Origin: a virus
Length of the DNA: 61,016 nt
IMG/VR virus record: IMGVR_UViG_3300043438_001546
Coordinates: 1-61,016 of that record
Strand: one strand, 5' to 3'
The notes under the pieces are model-generated. The model ran no database searches. It was not told the origin of the DNA and worked only from the letters and a program-made list of their open reading frames with translations. Positions within the stretch are counted from its first letter, which is position 1. Every line of letters begins with the position of its first letter. Shown here in pieces: positions 14,138 to 23,544 of this stretch. Made by a program: the position numbers and the translations under genes.

Positions 14138-14165
14138 AAAGCACTTTTCAAGAGGTGCTTTTTTT
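14138..14165 (+). terminator. Terminator ending the lysis block
   Basis: AAAGCAC (14138-14144) pairs with GTGCTTT (near 14155-14161) around a 10-base loop, followed by a T-run. It separates the lysis block from the packaging block. Confidence 0.75.
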
Positions 14166-14192
14166 ATTAAACATAAAATAGTTAACCATTTA

Positions 14193-14204
14193 TTATTATA
14201 TTTG
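14193..14204 (+). promoter_or_regulatory. Promoter-like box TTATTATATTTG
   Basis: Third exact copy of the 12-mer. It lies 21 bases in front of the first packaging-block gene (14226) and directly after a terminator, the same arrangement as at 3581 and 25525. Confidence 0.6.
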
Positions 14205-14225
14205 GCATAATAAACATTAAATATT

Positions 14226-14483
14226 ATGTCAGAACAAACCAACCAAGAAGAACGCGAGTACACTCCACAAGAGATACGCGCCATGCAAGAAAAAACAATT
14301 GCATATTACAAAAGTCAAGAAAAAGTTCTTGCTGCTCAATGTACTGTTGAAGAGTACAAAGCCCGCATTAAAAAAGCGCAGTTTGAAGCATTTGATTATT
14401 CAATGAGAATGATGCAAATTAATCAAGCTATGCAAGATGCAGCTGAAGAAGAAAAAAAAGAAACTGAAACAAAAGAAGAATAG
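14226..14483 (+). CDS. Small charged helical protein (85 aa)
   Basis: The protein is one long helical stretch rich in Glu, Gln and Lys (EIRAMQEKTIAYYKSQEKVL) and ends in an acidic tail. It may form a coiled coil. I do not recognise the family. It is the first gene of the packaging operon, two bases from the next gene, and follows its own promoter-like box, so a regulatory or assembly role is possible. Confidence 0.6.
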   Translation: MSEQTNQEEREYTPQEIRAMQEKTIAYYKSQEKVLAAQCTVEEYKARIKKAQFEAFDYSMRMMQINQAMQDAAEEEKKETETKEE

Positions 14484-14485
14484 TC

Positions 14486-14869
14486 ATGGCAAAGGCGTTA
14501 GTTGTTAACAAGCAAGTGCCGCTATCTTTGATTGAAGTCATCAAGTTTCAAATAAACATGTACTGCTTCATAAATAAGATTAGGTTAAGTCCGGCACAAT
14601 TAGATTGTTTGTCTTTATTGGGATTATACGGTGAAATGAATATGTCAGATTTCTGCAATGAAGTTGTTTCTGAAGAAATTTTTGGTAATGTTCAAACTAC
14701 AAGAAACTTTATTACAAAGTGTGTAAAAGAAAATTTGGTAACTAGAAGTGGATTAGGAAACAAACTTGTTTCATTAAACAAAGATTTGGAGTTATTAACA
14801 GAAGGAACTATATTACTGAATTTAAAAGTATATCATCTTGAAACCAACCAAGGGCAAGGAGCTAATTAA
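14486..14869 (+). CDS. Winged-helix-like protein (127 aa)
   Basis: After a short hydrophobic strand, the helical core SPAQLDCLSLLGLYGEMNMSDF (about 32-53), the second helix VQTTRNFITKCVKENLVTR and a terminal SGLGNKLVSLNKDL hairpin match the three-helix-plus-wing outline of small DNA-binding proteins. No closer family can be named. It overlaps the IHF/HU-like gene by 32 bases, a coupling conserved in the organisation of crAss-like packaging regions. Confidence 0.55.
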   Translation: MAKALVVNKQVPLSLIEVIKFQINMYCFINKIRLSPAQLDCLSLLGLYGEMNMSDFCNEVVSEEIFGNVQTTRNFITKCVKENLVTRSGLGNKLVSLNKDLELLTEGTILLNLKVYHLETNQGQGAN

Positions 14870-15233
14870 AAAAACAGCTCAAGAACTAAATTTACCAGAG
14901 GAAATGGTAAGGGATGTTGTTGAGTTTTATTATTCTATAGTAACTAGAAAGATTGAAAACTTAGAAAATGCTACAATTTTTTTGCATGGATTAGGTACTC
15001 TTAGATTAAGCAGAAGAAAGCTTGAAAAGAATATTGAAAAAATGCAAAAACTATTAGAGAGCAACTCTCAAGAGGATTTTAAAAAAGTTATTAAATTCAA
15101 TCTTTCTAAAACAATGTTGGATAGCAAAGTTAAAGGATTAGAAATGTGTAATGAGTACTACAAAGAAATGTATGAAAAGCGTAATAAAAATTTGGAAAGC
15201 AAAAGGGCAAATCCTGGAGGGGATCAAGAATAA
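14838..15233 (+). CDS. IHF/HU-family DNA-bending protein (131 aa)
   Basis: The N-terminus KGKELIKKTAQELNLPEEMVRDVVEFYYSIV follows the HU/IHF helix-turn-helix pattern (the two dimer-forming helices at about 6-38), and FLHGLGTLRLSRR (48-60) matches the GFGTF strand entering the DNA-binding arm. The rest is a Lys-rich helical extension of about 60 residues in place of the usual long beta arm, as seen in crAss-like homologues. The start is a TTG at 14838, because no ATG precedes the conserved part. IHF-like proteins bend DNA and could support packaging, replication or transcription. Confidence 0.8.
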   Translation: MKPTKGKELIKKTAQELNLPEEMVRDVVEFYYSIVTRKIENLENATIFLHGLGTLRLSRRKLEKNIEKMQKLLESNSQEDFKKVIKFNLSKTMLDSKVKGLEMCNEYYKEMYEKRNKNLESKRANPGGDQE

Positions 15234-15498
15234 CATATTCAAGAATGAACATGTTGAAGAAATTGCCAAAGAAAGATGGATGATTTGTGAAGGTTGTCCG
15301 TTAGTAGATAAAAAAGGAGATAAGTGTTTGGTTCCTGGAACAGGACCTTGTTGTGGTTCATGCGGATGCAGTATGGGATTAAAACTAAGAGCACTTGGTT
15401 CTGATTGTCCAGAAGGTAAATGGGATGCAGTGTTGTCACATGAAGAAAGTTATTTACTACAAAAAAAATTGAGCGATGAACAGTCTGAAAAAAAGTAA
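15172..15498 (+). CDS. Cys-rich zinc-ribbon-like protein (108 aa)
   Basis: The start is taken at the ATG at 15172; an earlier one at 15151 would add seven residues. Eight Cys are clustered (39, 42, 52, 60, 61, 64, 66, 79), in the order CEGC, PCCGSCGC, SDCPEGKW, which resembles a double zinc-binding knuckle. The first 30 residues are helical (IKIWKAKGQILEGIK). It overlaps the IHF/HU-like gene and the next gene. Proteins of this type occur beside the terminase in Bacteroidota phages. A DNA-binding or regulatory role is inferred. Confidence 0.7.
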   Translation: MKSVIKIWKAKGQILEGIKNNIFKNEHVEEIAKERWMICEGCPLVDKKGDKCLVPGTGPCCGSCGCSMGLKLRALGSDCPEGKWDAVLSHEESYLLQKKLSDEQSEKK

Positions 15499-15814
15499 CT
15501 TATATAACAGTGCGCCTATTGTTTCACCTATTGATAATGGTTTAGGTATAATGCCAATTGATTCTAGTGATGCACAAGGATTATGGGGTCAAATAACTCA
15601 AAACAACGCAAACATTTATGATCCATGGAAAACTTTATCAATTTCTGCAGAAGAAAAAGAATATTTGGAAACAATTGCGTTGGCTGCAGATTTGTTAGCT
15701 AGTCATGTAATTACAACTCAAGACTTTTTTAAACTTAAACTTTTGCTTAAAAGTAAAGATGAAGAAATAAGAAATGCAGGTATCATATTTTTAAACCAAA
15801 AGGCAAAACTATGA
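15476..15814 (+). CDS. Hypothetical protein with LLxSKDE motif (112 aa)
   Basis: The first 55 residues look extended (Asn/Pro/Asp-rich); the rest is helical and ends with FKLKLLLKSKDEEIRNAG, which resembles the end of the protein at 2794-3099 (LYKLISSKDEQARKLG). It overlaps both neighbours (23 and four bases) in the packaging operon. Its size and helical end would be compatible with a small packaging or nuclease-partner protein; nothing more is visible. Confidence 0.6.
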   Translation: MNSLKKSNLYNSAPIVSPIDNGLGIMPIDSSDAQGLWGQITQNNANIYDPWKTLSISAEEKEYLETIALAADLLASHVITTQDFFKLKLLLKSKDEEIRNAGIIFLNQKAKL

Positions 15815-16650
15815 GTGTAAAATTTTATGCCGATGAACACAGATATATCAGCGTTGATGAAAGAGATCCCATTGATTGGATAAGTGTAACAAGATTGATT
15901 CATTACTTTAAAGAACCATTTGATACAATCAAAATGGCTGAAGCCTGTTCTAAAGGAAAAAATCCTAAGTACAATAAAATGACTCCTGAAGACATCATTA
16001 AGCTGTGGGAATCTGAAAACAAAAGAGCTGTTAATTTAGGTTCATGGTATCATGACCAAAGAGAAAAAGATGTTCTTGCATGTAATACAATTACAAGGAA
16101 AGGTAAAGAGTTAACCATTATAAACCCTTTGATGGACGGAATGGTTAAACTTGCGCCAGATCAACAATTAACTGATGGCATTTATCCTGAACATTTGGTA
16201 TATTTAAAGTCTACTGGTATTTGCGGACAGGCTGATAGAATTGAAGTTGTAGATGAATTGATTGATGTGTATGATTACAAAACAAATAAAGAAATCAAAC
16301 TTCAGGGATTTACAGATAGACTAGGTAAAAGTAAAAAAATGCTTGGTCCTCTTTCTCATTTAGATGAGTGTAATTACAATGAATATGCTTTACAATTAAG
16401 TACTTACATGTACATTATGTTAAAGCATAACTTTAATTTGAAACCAGGTAAGATTCAACTAGATCACATTGAATTTGAAATTGATCACCTAGACAAGAAT
16501 GGTTATCCTGTTGTTGCTACAGATGCTATGGGTGATCCGCTAGTAAAAAATGTAACACCGTATGAATTACCATACATGAAGAAAGAGGTGATTGCAATGT
16601 TTAAATATGTACAAGAACACAGAGAAAAAATATTAAACCATGGCCATTAA
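15811..16650 (+). CDS. PD-(D/E)XK nuclease (279 aa)
   Basis: The protein has the catalytic outline of RecB/Cas4-type nucleases: GQAD (Asp about 141) ending one strand, DYK at 155-157 on the next, and a QLSTY motif (Gln195, Tyr199) on the following helix. The N-terminal half is helical and includes YHDQRE. Crassvirales packaging regions usually carry such a nuclease near the terminase, where it may process DNA ends, recombination intermediates or host DNA. It overlaps the upstream gene by four bases and the TerS candidate by 11. Activity is not tested, but all key residues are present. Confidence 0.75.
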   Translation: MSVKFYADEHRYISVDERDPIDWISVTRLIHYFKEPFDTIKMAEACSKGKNPKYNKMTPEDIIKLWESENKRAVNLGSWYHDQREKDVLACNTITRKGKELTIINPLMDGMVKLAPDQQLTDGIYPEHLVYLKSTGICGQADRIEVVDELIDVYDYKTNKEIKLQGFTDRLGKSKKMLGPLSHLDECNYNEYALQLSTYMYIMLKHNFNLKPGKIQLDHIEFEIDHLDKNGYPVVATDAMGDPLVKNVTPYELPYMKKEVIAMFKYVQEHREKILNHGH

Positions 16651-17152
16651 ACTATTTGATGCAATAAATGGTAAAGTAGTTCCAACAGAACACTGCCAGA
16701 CTATTCCTTTTTTGAGAAGAATAATGGAAGAGTATCCGGACAATCATTTGCAAATCTATGCATACTTGTTTTATATGAGTTGCCGAAGTTCAGAGAATCC
16801 ATACTTTAATAGACCGCAAGATGAAGTTCAAGATGAAATTCTTTCTGATTTAAATCCTAACTTTGATCCAGAAGACAGACTTATTCGCATAGCACTAGAT
16901 AGATGCAAAGACATGTATGAAACTCCAACTATTCGTGCATACAATGGTATTTCTAACATGTTAGAAAAACTTGCATTTTATATGGAAAATCAAACTATTA
17001 CAGATGGCCGAGATGGAAACATTACAGCCATTGTGAGTGCTGCAAAAAACTTTGATGCAATTAGAAAATCATTTAAAGGAGTTGCAAAAGATTTGGAAGA
17101 AGAACAATCATCAAGAGCCAGAGGTGGACAAAAACTAAGTTACGATGATTAA
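16640..17152 (+). CDS. Small-terminase candidate (170 aa)
   Basis: The protein is helical and acidic. Its position, immediately before the large terminase with an eight-base overlap, is the usual place of the small terminase. Sequence features are FLRRIMEEYPDNHLQIYAYLFYM (split helix near 25-47) and a C-terminal Glu-rich tail (DLEEEQSSRARGG), plausible as an oligomerisation and TerL-contact region. I see no clear DNA-binding motif. The TerS role is inferred from synteny and size and is not certain. Confidence 0.45.
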   Translation: MAIKLFDAINGKVVPTEHCQTIPFLRRIMEEYPDNHLQIYAYLFYMSCRSSENPYFNRPQDEVQDEILSDLNPNFDPEDRLIRIALDRCKDMYETPTIRAYNGISNMLEKLAFYMENQTITDGRDGNITAIVSAAKNFDAIRKSFKGVAKDLEEEQSSRARGGQKLSYDD

Positions 17153-19370
17153 TGATGATTTAGGTCAGTTTCATGAAGACATACCTTTATGGCATGACGG
17201 CATTTGGACAACTTATAGTTTTCCAAACAGGCTTGATATGGCTACAACTTTAGAAGCAGACTATTTTAAAGAACCCGGTCAGTATGATTTTGATGAAGTT
17301 GTTAAAGAGTTTCAAAAACAAGGACTGAAGTTTAAGAAAGATGGTTATTTCTGTGATGCGGCAGATGGCACTAAAGACTTTATTGATTATTGGAATGATC
17401 AAAAACTAAAATCTAGAAAAGGTGTTTTGTTTTGGAAAGGTGATAAAAAGTATTACCTGCCGCGTGATTACTATTTTTGGATTAATTTTTTGCCAATCAT
17501 TGACAAAGTAAAAAGAAAAACAGATTTTCCAGACATTCATGACGCACAATATCACATGTCATTGTATGAAGCAATTGGAGAGTTGTTTTATTTGCATGGA
17601 ATCATATTAAAGAAAAGACAGTTTGGATCTTCATTTTATCATGGAGCTAAACTAGTAAATATTCTATGGTTTGAATACGGACCAGTTCTTAAAATTGGTT
17701 CTTCATTAAGTGCGTATGTTACTGGTGTAAATGGTACGTGGAAAATGATTAATGAATACAAAAACTTTTTGAATCAACATACAGCGTGGTATAGACCAAT
17801 GAATCCAGGAGGAGTTGGTGAGTGGCAACAGAAAATTGAGTATGTTGAAAATGGTAGAAAAACTGAAAGAGGTAGAAAAGGTGTTCTTCAAGCGTTGTCA
17901 TTTGAGCAATCAGATACAGCCGGTGTAGGGGGACTTTGTACTTTGTTTTTTTATGAAGAGGCAGGAATTGCCAAGACTATGGACAAAACATACGAGTTCA
18001 TGCTTCCGGCATTACAAGCTGGTGAAATTACTACAGGATACTTTATTGGTTCTGGAACCGTAGGGGATTTGAAACAGTGCGAACCTTTGCGAAAGTACAT
18101 GTATAAAGCCAAAGGAAATGGATTCTATGAAGTACCAAATAAATGGGCTAATCCAAAAGGAACAGTTCTTATTACAGGATTATTTATTCCTGAACAATGG
18201 TCAATGCCACCATACATTGATGAGTTTGGTAATTCAAAAGTAGAAGAAGCATTAGAAGCACTGATTGAGTTAAAGAAACAGTGGAAAAAAGATTTAGATC
18301 CTGAAACATATCAAATTAGATGTTCTCAGCGACCAACTAACATGGAAGAAGCCTTTGCCTTTAGAGGTGAAAGTATATTTCCACTAGAGTTAGTAAAATC
18401 ACACAAACGCGATATTGAAGAAGGAGATTATCCTTACACCTGTTATAACTTGGCGTATGATAACAAAGGTGAGATTATCGCATCACCAACAACCAAGAAA
18501 CCAATATTAATCTTTCCTATAGAAAAAAGCTCAGAAGATAAATCTGGTGCAATACAAGTATGGGAAGAACCGGATGAAGAAAAAGATTTTTGCACTACAT
18601 ACTTTGCATCAGTCGATCCTGTGTCAGAGGGTAAAACAGTAACCTCTGATTCACTTTGTTCTATTCATGTTTACAAGAACCCAATACAAGTACAAAGAGT
18701 ACTGGCTAACGGTGAAGTGGAAACATTTATTGAAGGAGATAAAATTGTAGCAGCCTGGACGGGAAGGTATGATGACATTAACAAAACACATGAAAGATTA
18801 GAATTAATTATTGAGTGGTATCAAGCTTGGACAGTTGTTGAGAACAACGTACCCTTGTTTATCCAATACATGCAGTTTAAACGCAAGCAAAAGTATTTAG
18901 TTCCATCTTCTCAAATAGTATTCTCAAAAGAAGTACAGCAATCTAAAACTCAGTTTCAACAATACGGATGGCGAAATGTTTCTACCATATTTAAAACTGT
19001 AATGTTGAGTTACTTAATTGAGTACCTTAGAGAGGAGCTTGATGTAGAAACTGATGAAGACGGTAAGATCTATAAGAAGCATTATGGTATATCCCGAATC
19101 CCTGATTACATGGCAATGATTGAAATGGAACATTATCAACCAGGAGTCAATGTGGATAGGCTAATTTCTTTGGGAGCTTTGATTACATTTGTAAAAATAC
19201 AGGAAGCAAGTAGAGGTTTAAAGAAAAGAGTTGAATATGATAATGAAGAACATTTGGAAAAGTCAGAAAATTTGTATAAATTAAATAGGAGTCCTTATAG
19301 ACATATTGGATCAAGCAGTGAATCTTTAAGTATGAAGAAACCCCGCAACCCATTTAAAAATTTTAGATAA
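17145..19370 (+). CDS. Terminase large subunit (741 aa)
   Basis: This is the ATP-driven packaging motor and nuclease. An N-terminal adapter part (about 1-110) ends in a WKGDKKYYLPRDYYFWINF block that I associate with Crassvirales TerL. The Walker A-like KKRQFGSSFYHGAKL lies near 155-169, Walker B LFFYEEAG near 266-273, and the nuclease begins at SVDPVSEGK (about 488), followed by further acidic residues. The length is normal for the group. It overlaps the TerS candidate and touches the portal gene (taATGg), so the set is translationally coupled. Confidence 0.9.
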   Translation: MINDDLGQFHEDIPLWHDGIWTTYSFPNRLDMATTLEADYFKEPGQYDFDEVVKEFQKQGLKFKKDGYFCDAADGTKDFIDYWNDQKLKSRKGVLFWKGDKKYYLPRDYYFWINFLPIIDKVKRKTDFPDIHDAQYHMSLYEAIGELFYLHGIILKKRQFGSSFYHGAKLVNILWFEYGPVLKIGSSLSAYVTGVNGTWKMINEYKNFLNQHTAWYRPMNPGGVGEWQQKIEYVENGRKTERGRKGVLQALSFEQSDTAGVGGLCTLFFYEEAGIAKTMDKTYEFMLPALQAGEITTGYFIGSGTVGDLKQCEPLRKYMYKAKGNGFYEVPNKWANPKGTVLITGLFIPEQWSMPPYIDEFGNSKVEEALEALIELKKQWKKDLDPETYQIRCSQRPTNMEEAFAFRGESIFPLELVKSHKRDIEEGDYPYTCYNLAYDNKGEIIASPTTKKPILIFPIEKSSEDKSGAIQVWEEPDEEKDFCTTYFASVDPVSEGKTVTSDSLCSIHVYKNPIQVQRVLANGEVETFIEGDKIVAAWTGRYDDINKTHERLELIIEWYQAWTVVENNVPLFIQYMQFKRKQKYLVPSSQIVFSKEVQQSKTQFQQYGWRNVSTIFKTVMLSYLIEYLREELDVETDEDGKIYKKHYGISRIPDYMAMIEMEHYQPGVNVDRLISLGALITFVKIQEASRGLKKRVEYDNEEHLEKSENLYKLNRSPYRHIGSSSESLSMKKPRNPFKNFR

Positions 19371-22105
19371 TGGAAATATTAAACGCAATAGACTTAAAAA
19401 AAGGGAAGAAGACCAAAAAAAATAGATTTGGTGTATTTACCCAACCAATTCAATTTGTACCAGCAGATGAAAAAGATGATGAGTGGTCAAAATGGAACAT
19501 TGATTGGTTAGAGTGGCAAGGAATTAAGCAGATAGGTTCTAAAGCCAGACGCATAATGAAAAATTACAAACTTGCTAAAGGTGTAATTGATAAAACCGAT
19601 TATCTACCAGATGTAGAAAATGAAATGACTGAAATGCTTGATGTTCTTACTCAAGGGCAAAATGAAGCATTGGAGTTAAAGTTCTATCCAATTATTCCCA
19701 ATTTGGTTAATACACTGGTTTCTGAATTTGCAAAAAGAAATACCAAAGTTGATTACCGTGCTATTGATGAGTATTCATACAATGAGGTAATGGATAAAAA
19801 AACTGAAGCTATCAGTAAAGTTTTAGTTGAGTATGCTCAACAAAAGCTTATTGCTAAGATGGTTGAAATGGGATTAGATCCAAACTCAGAAGAAGCGCAA
19901 CAACAATTAAATCCAGAAGCATTAAAAAAACTTCCAGAAATTGAAGATTTTTATTCTAAAAAATATCAAACACTTGCTGAAAAATGGGCGGTAAAACAAC
20001 ATGCAATTGATGTGAACCGTTTTAAAATGGACGAGATGGAAGAAACAGCTTTCAGAGATTCATTAATTACAGACAGTGAATTTTGGCATTTTAAAATGCT
20101 AGAAGATGATTACAACATTGAGTTATTAAATCCAGCACTTTCATTTTATCATAAGTCACCAAATGTGCATTACATTTCTCAAGGTAACTGGGCTGGTTGG
20201 ATTGACATGCTTACCATTGCTGATGTTGTAGATAAGTATGGATACTTAATGACAGCTGAACAGTTAGAATCTCTTGAGTTATTGCATCCAGCACGTTCAG
20301 CAAGATACATGATTGATGGTATTCCAAATGATGGTTCATTATACAATACTGATGACAGTTATGAATCTAACAGAAGATCAGGTGTAGATATGCGCAGACA
20401 TCTTTCTTTTGTAGAAAACGCACATGATCCTCATGATGTTGTATCTTACATTGTTGGACAAAGTGAACATGCAGGAAACTTACACACCGTTGAATTATTG
20501 CGTGTATCTACATCTTACTGGAAAACTCAAAGAAGAGTTGGTCAGTTAACTAAGATTGATGAAGATGGTGCTGTTGTTACAGAAATCATAGATGAAAACT
20601 ATGTAGTAACTACAAAGCCTGTTTACAATAAAACATTTGAGAAAAAAGAAACTGGAGATAATTTAATTTTTGGTGATCACATTGATTGGTTTTGGATTAA
20701 TCAAGTGTGGGGTGGTGTAAAAATTGGAAACAACAGAACTATCTTTAATACAGAAACAGATACAGATTTTGATCCAATCTATTTAGGAATTGACAGAGAA
20801 AAACCAGGTCCACTTAAATTCCAATTCCGTGGAGATAAAACTATGTATGGAGCCAAACTTCCAATTGAAGGAAGAGTGTTTTCTGATAGAAATACCAAGT
20901 CAACATCATTTGTTGATTTGTTAAAGCCCTCGCAAATTGGATATAATATCTGCAACAATCAAATAGCAGATATTCTTGTAGATGAACTAGGTTCAGTAAT
21001 TGTACTTGATCAGAATGCAATCCCAAAACATTCAATGGGTGAAGACTGGGGTAAGAATAATCTTGCTAAAGCTTATGTGGCAATGAAAGACTTTTCAATG
21101 CTTCCATTAGATCCAAGTATTGCTAATACAGAAAGTGCTACAAACTTTCAGCATTATCAAGTTTTGAATCTTGAACAATCAAACAGATTGATGTCAAGAA
21201 TCCAATTGGCTAATTACTTTAAGAGTCAGGCCATGGAAGTTGTTGGTTTAAATCCTCAAAGAATGGGACAACAACTTGGACAAATAAATACAGCAACAGG
21301 AATAGAACAGGCAATGTCTGGTTCTTATGCTCAAACTGAAACTTATTTTATTCAACACAGTGATCACTTAATGCCGCGTGTCCATGCAATGCGTACTGAC
21401 TTAGCTCAGTTTTATCATTCAACAAAACCATCTGTTAGATTACAAGGAATGATTTCTCCAGATGAAAGAACAAACTTTGAAATTAATGGCACTGATTTAT
21501 TATTGGTTGACTTAAATGTATTCTGCTTGACCAATGCTAATAATAGAAATACACTTGAACAACTCAAACAAGTGTTCATGAGTAACAATACTACTGGAGC
21601 TTCTGTTTATGATTTAGGTGAATTGATGCAATCAGATTCTATTGGTTCATTGAATGTCATTCTTAAAGGAATTGAAACCAAATCTGAAGAAAGAAGAAAA
21701 GAAGAAATGCAAGCTCAACAACAAGCACAAGAAGCTGAAATTGCTGCTAAGAAAGCTGAGAAACAAATGGAAATGGATCATGTTTCTAGAGAAAAAGAAA
21801 AAGATCGCAGATCTAGATTACTTGAAGCTGAAATTAAAGCGGCTGGTTATGGAGCTATGCAAGATGTTAATAAGAATCAACAATCAGATTTCCAAGATGT
21901 ATTAAAAGATGTTAAACAATCTGAACAATATGCTGATACTATGAACTTTAACAGGGAAAAAGAATCAAGCAAAACAGATTTGCATCAACAAAAACTAGAC
22001 ATTGAAAGAGAAAAAATGATGAATGAATCTAGAAACAAACAAATGGAATTAGCAATTGCTAAGGAAAATAAAAACAGATTTGATGAGAAAAAACCTAATA
22101 AGTAA
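19370..22105 (+). CDS. Portal protein (911 aa)
   Basis: Its place directly after TerL, its length, and its architecture support a portal. The N-terminal region (about 1-230) is helical; a long mixed middle (about 230-740) contains repeated WGG/DHIDWFWIN-type segments; the last 170 residues are Gln/Lys/Glu-rich coiled coil (about 760-905), as in the barrel of long portals. Portals form the dodecameric vertex ring through which DNA passes. The start uses the A of the TerL stop codon. The function is inferred from context and shape rather than from a diagnostic motif. Confidence 0.8.
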   Translation: MEILNAIDLKKGKKTKKNRFGVFTQPIQFVPADEKDDEWSKWNIDWLEWQGIKQIGSKARRIMKNYKLAKGVIDKTDYLPDVENEMTEMLDVLTQGQNEALELKFYPIIPNLVNTLVSEFAKRNTKVDYRAIDEYSYNEVMDKKTEAISKVLVEYAQQKLIAKMVEMGLDPNSEEAQQQLNPEALKKLPEIEDFYSKKYQTLAEKWAVKQHAIDVNRFKMDEMEETAFRDSLITDSEFWHFKMLEDDYNIELLNPALSFYHKSPNVHYISQGNWAGWIDMLTIADVVDKYGYLMTAEQLESLELLHPARSARYMIDGIPNDGSLYNTDDSYESNRRSGVDMRRHLSFVENAHDPHDVVSYIVGQSEHAGNLHTVELLRVSTSYWKTQRRVGQLTKIDEDGAVVTEIIDENYVVTTKPVYNKTFEKKETGDNLIFGDHIDWFWINQVWGGVKIGNNRTIFNTETDTDFDPIYLGIDREKPGPLKFQFRGDKTMYGAKLPIEGRVFSDRNTKSTSFVDLLKPSQIGYNICNNQIADILVDELGSVIVLDQNAIPKHSMGEDWGKNNLAKAYVAMKDFSMLPLDPSIANTESATNFQHYQVLNLEQSNRLMSRIQLANYFKSQAMEVVGLNPQRMGQQLGQINTATGIEQAMSGSYAQTETYFIQHSDHLMPRVHAMRTDLAQFYHSTKPSVRLQGMISPDERTNFEINGTDLLLVDLNVFCLTNANNRNTLEQLKQVFMSNNTTGASVYDLGELMQSDSIGSLNVILKGIETKSEERRKEEMQAQQQAQEAEIAAKKAEKQMEMDHVSREKEKDRRSRLLEAEIKAAGYGAMQDVNKNQQSDFQDVLKDVKQSEQYADTMNFNREKESSKTDLHQQKLDIEREKMMNESRNKQMELAIAKENKNRFDEKKPNK

Positions 22106-22233
22106 AATAAATGCATGTTTTAACTATAGTATGGAAAAAACTTTTCAGCTAATCAAAAATAGTTAAACATATATTGTTTACAATTGAATAAATTTGCTTA
22201 TATTAATTATAGTCAGAACTAAAACCAACAAAA
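22106..22233 (+). promoter_or_regulatory. A/T-rich spacer with promoter-like motifs
   Basis: The spacer between portal and scaffold gene contains ATATTGTTTA (about 22173), AAATTTGCTTATATTAATTATAG (22191 onward, split here as AAATTTGC and TTATATTAATTATAG) and an AAACCAACAAAAA leader just before the ATG. The same leader precedes the gene at 25566. It is a likely start point for head-gene transcription. Confidence 0.4.
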
Positions 22234-23514
22234 ATGACAGAAGAAGAAAAAGCAGCTCAAGCAGCTGCAACAAACTCTGCTACAGCGGTAGAAGAGGTTG
22301 ATTTTGATAACCTAGATGATTTACTTGGAATCCCATCAGCGAGCTCAGTTATTGCTCCTACAGAATCCAAACCTACGGTTTTAAAGTCAGATAAAGTTGA
22401 CATATCGTTCCTAGATAAAATTGGAGATGATGATACAGAATCATTAAAAGATCCAGTAGTTGCTAAAGCTGCTGTATCCGCACTTGTTGATGATGAATTT
22501 ACTGGAGGCCCTAGTGATGCAGCTGATGAAGTTGAAGAAAAGGATAAAGGTGGAAGACCAAGATTGACAAAAGATGCAATGATTGAAGCAGCAACTAGGT
22601 TAATTGACAAAGGAGTACTTCAACCATTTGATGATGGAAAAGCCCTTGCTGATTATACAGTAGATGACTTTGAAGAACTTATTCAGGCAAACATTGATTC
22701 ACAAACAAGCGAAGTTGCACAAAATGCACCCGTTCAATTGTTTCAACAATTACCAGAAGAAGTTCAAGCAGTTATTCATTATGCGTTGAATGGCGGACAA
22801 GACATCAAATCAGTATTCAGCCAATTAGCTAAAGCACAAGAAACATTTGACTTGGATGTTACTAATGAGCAAGACCAAGAAAGCATTGCTAGACAATACT
22901 TAAATCTTTCTGGCTTTGGTTCTACTGAAGAAGTTGAAGATGAAATCAATGTTCTTAAAGATCGCGGTGATTTGCAAAAATATGCTGAAAGGTATAAACC
23001 AAAATTGGATGCAAGACAAGCTGAGGTAATTGAAAAAAGATTGAAAGATCAACAGTCTGCTCAAGCTCGCAAAAATGATATGGAAAAAAGATACCATGAT
23101 GTTGTTTACAATACTTTAAATAGTAACAACTTAAATGGTATTCCTTTGAATAACAAAGTTCAAACCATGTTATACTATGGTCTTACAGATGCTACTAAGT
23201 ATCAAGATGCAAAAGGTAATGCTACAAATGCATTAGGTTATTTGTTAGAACAACATCAGTTTGGGGAAAAAGCAAATCCTTCATTGGTAGCTGAAGCATT
23301 ATGGTTACTTGCTGATCCGGTTAATTACCGTAACTCAGTAAAACAACTTGGTGCTAATGTTGCAAATGCAAATACAGTGAGAGCTTTAAGAACAGAAGAA
23401 GCTTCAAGAAATACATCATCCACCGGAATCGGGGAACAAAACACAAACGCTAGTAGAGTGTCTTCCAAAAGAGAGCCAATTAAAAGGCAAGGTAAGTCAC
23501 TATTTTCTAGATAA
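22234..23514 (+). CDS. Scaffold-like head assembly protein (426 aa)
   Basis: The N-terminal 110 residues are acidic and disordered (Asp/Glu/Ser-rich), the middle (about 180-310) is helical with a STEEVEDEINVLKDRGDL segment that resembles scaffolding proteins of Bacteroidota phages, and the end is basic (SSKREPIKRQGKSLFSR). It lies between portal and capsid genes, the usual place for a scaffold. Scaffolds guide shell assembly and leave or are cut before packaging. No protease motif is visible, so I favour scaffold over protease. Confidence 0.65.
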   Translation: MTEEEKAAQAAATNSATAVEEVDFDNLDDLLGIPSASSVIAPTESKPTVLKSDKVDISFLDKIGDDDTESLKDPVVAKAAVSALVDDEFTGGPSDAADEVEEKDKGGRPRLTKDAMIEAATRLIDKGVLQPFDDGKALADYTVDDFEELIQANIDSQTSEVAQNAPVQLFQQLPEEVQAVIHYALNGGQDIKSVFSQLAKAQETFDLDVTNEQDQESIARQYLNLSGFGSTEEVEDEINVLKDRGDLQKYAERYKPKLDARQAEVIEKRLKDQQSAQARKNDMEKRYHDVVYNTLNSNNLNGIPLNNKVQTMLYYGLTDATKYQDAKGNATNALGYLLEQHQFGEKANPSLVAEALWLLADPVNYRNSVKQLGANVANANTVRALRTEEASRNTSSTGIGEQNTNASRVSSKREPIKRQGKSLFSR

Positions 23515-23544
23515 TTAAATAGTAAACAATAAACAAATATAAAA

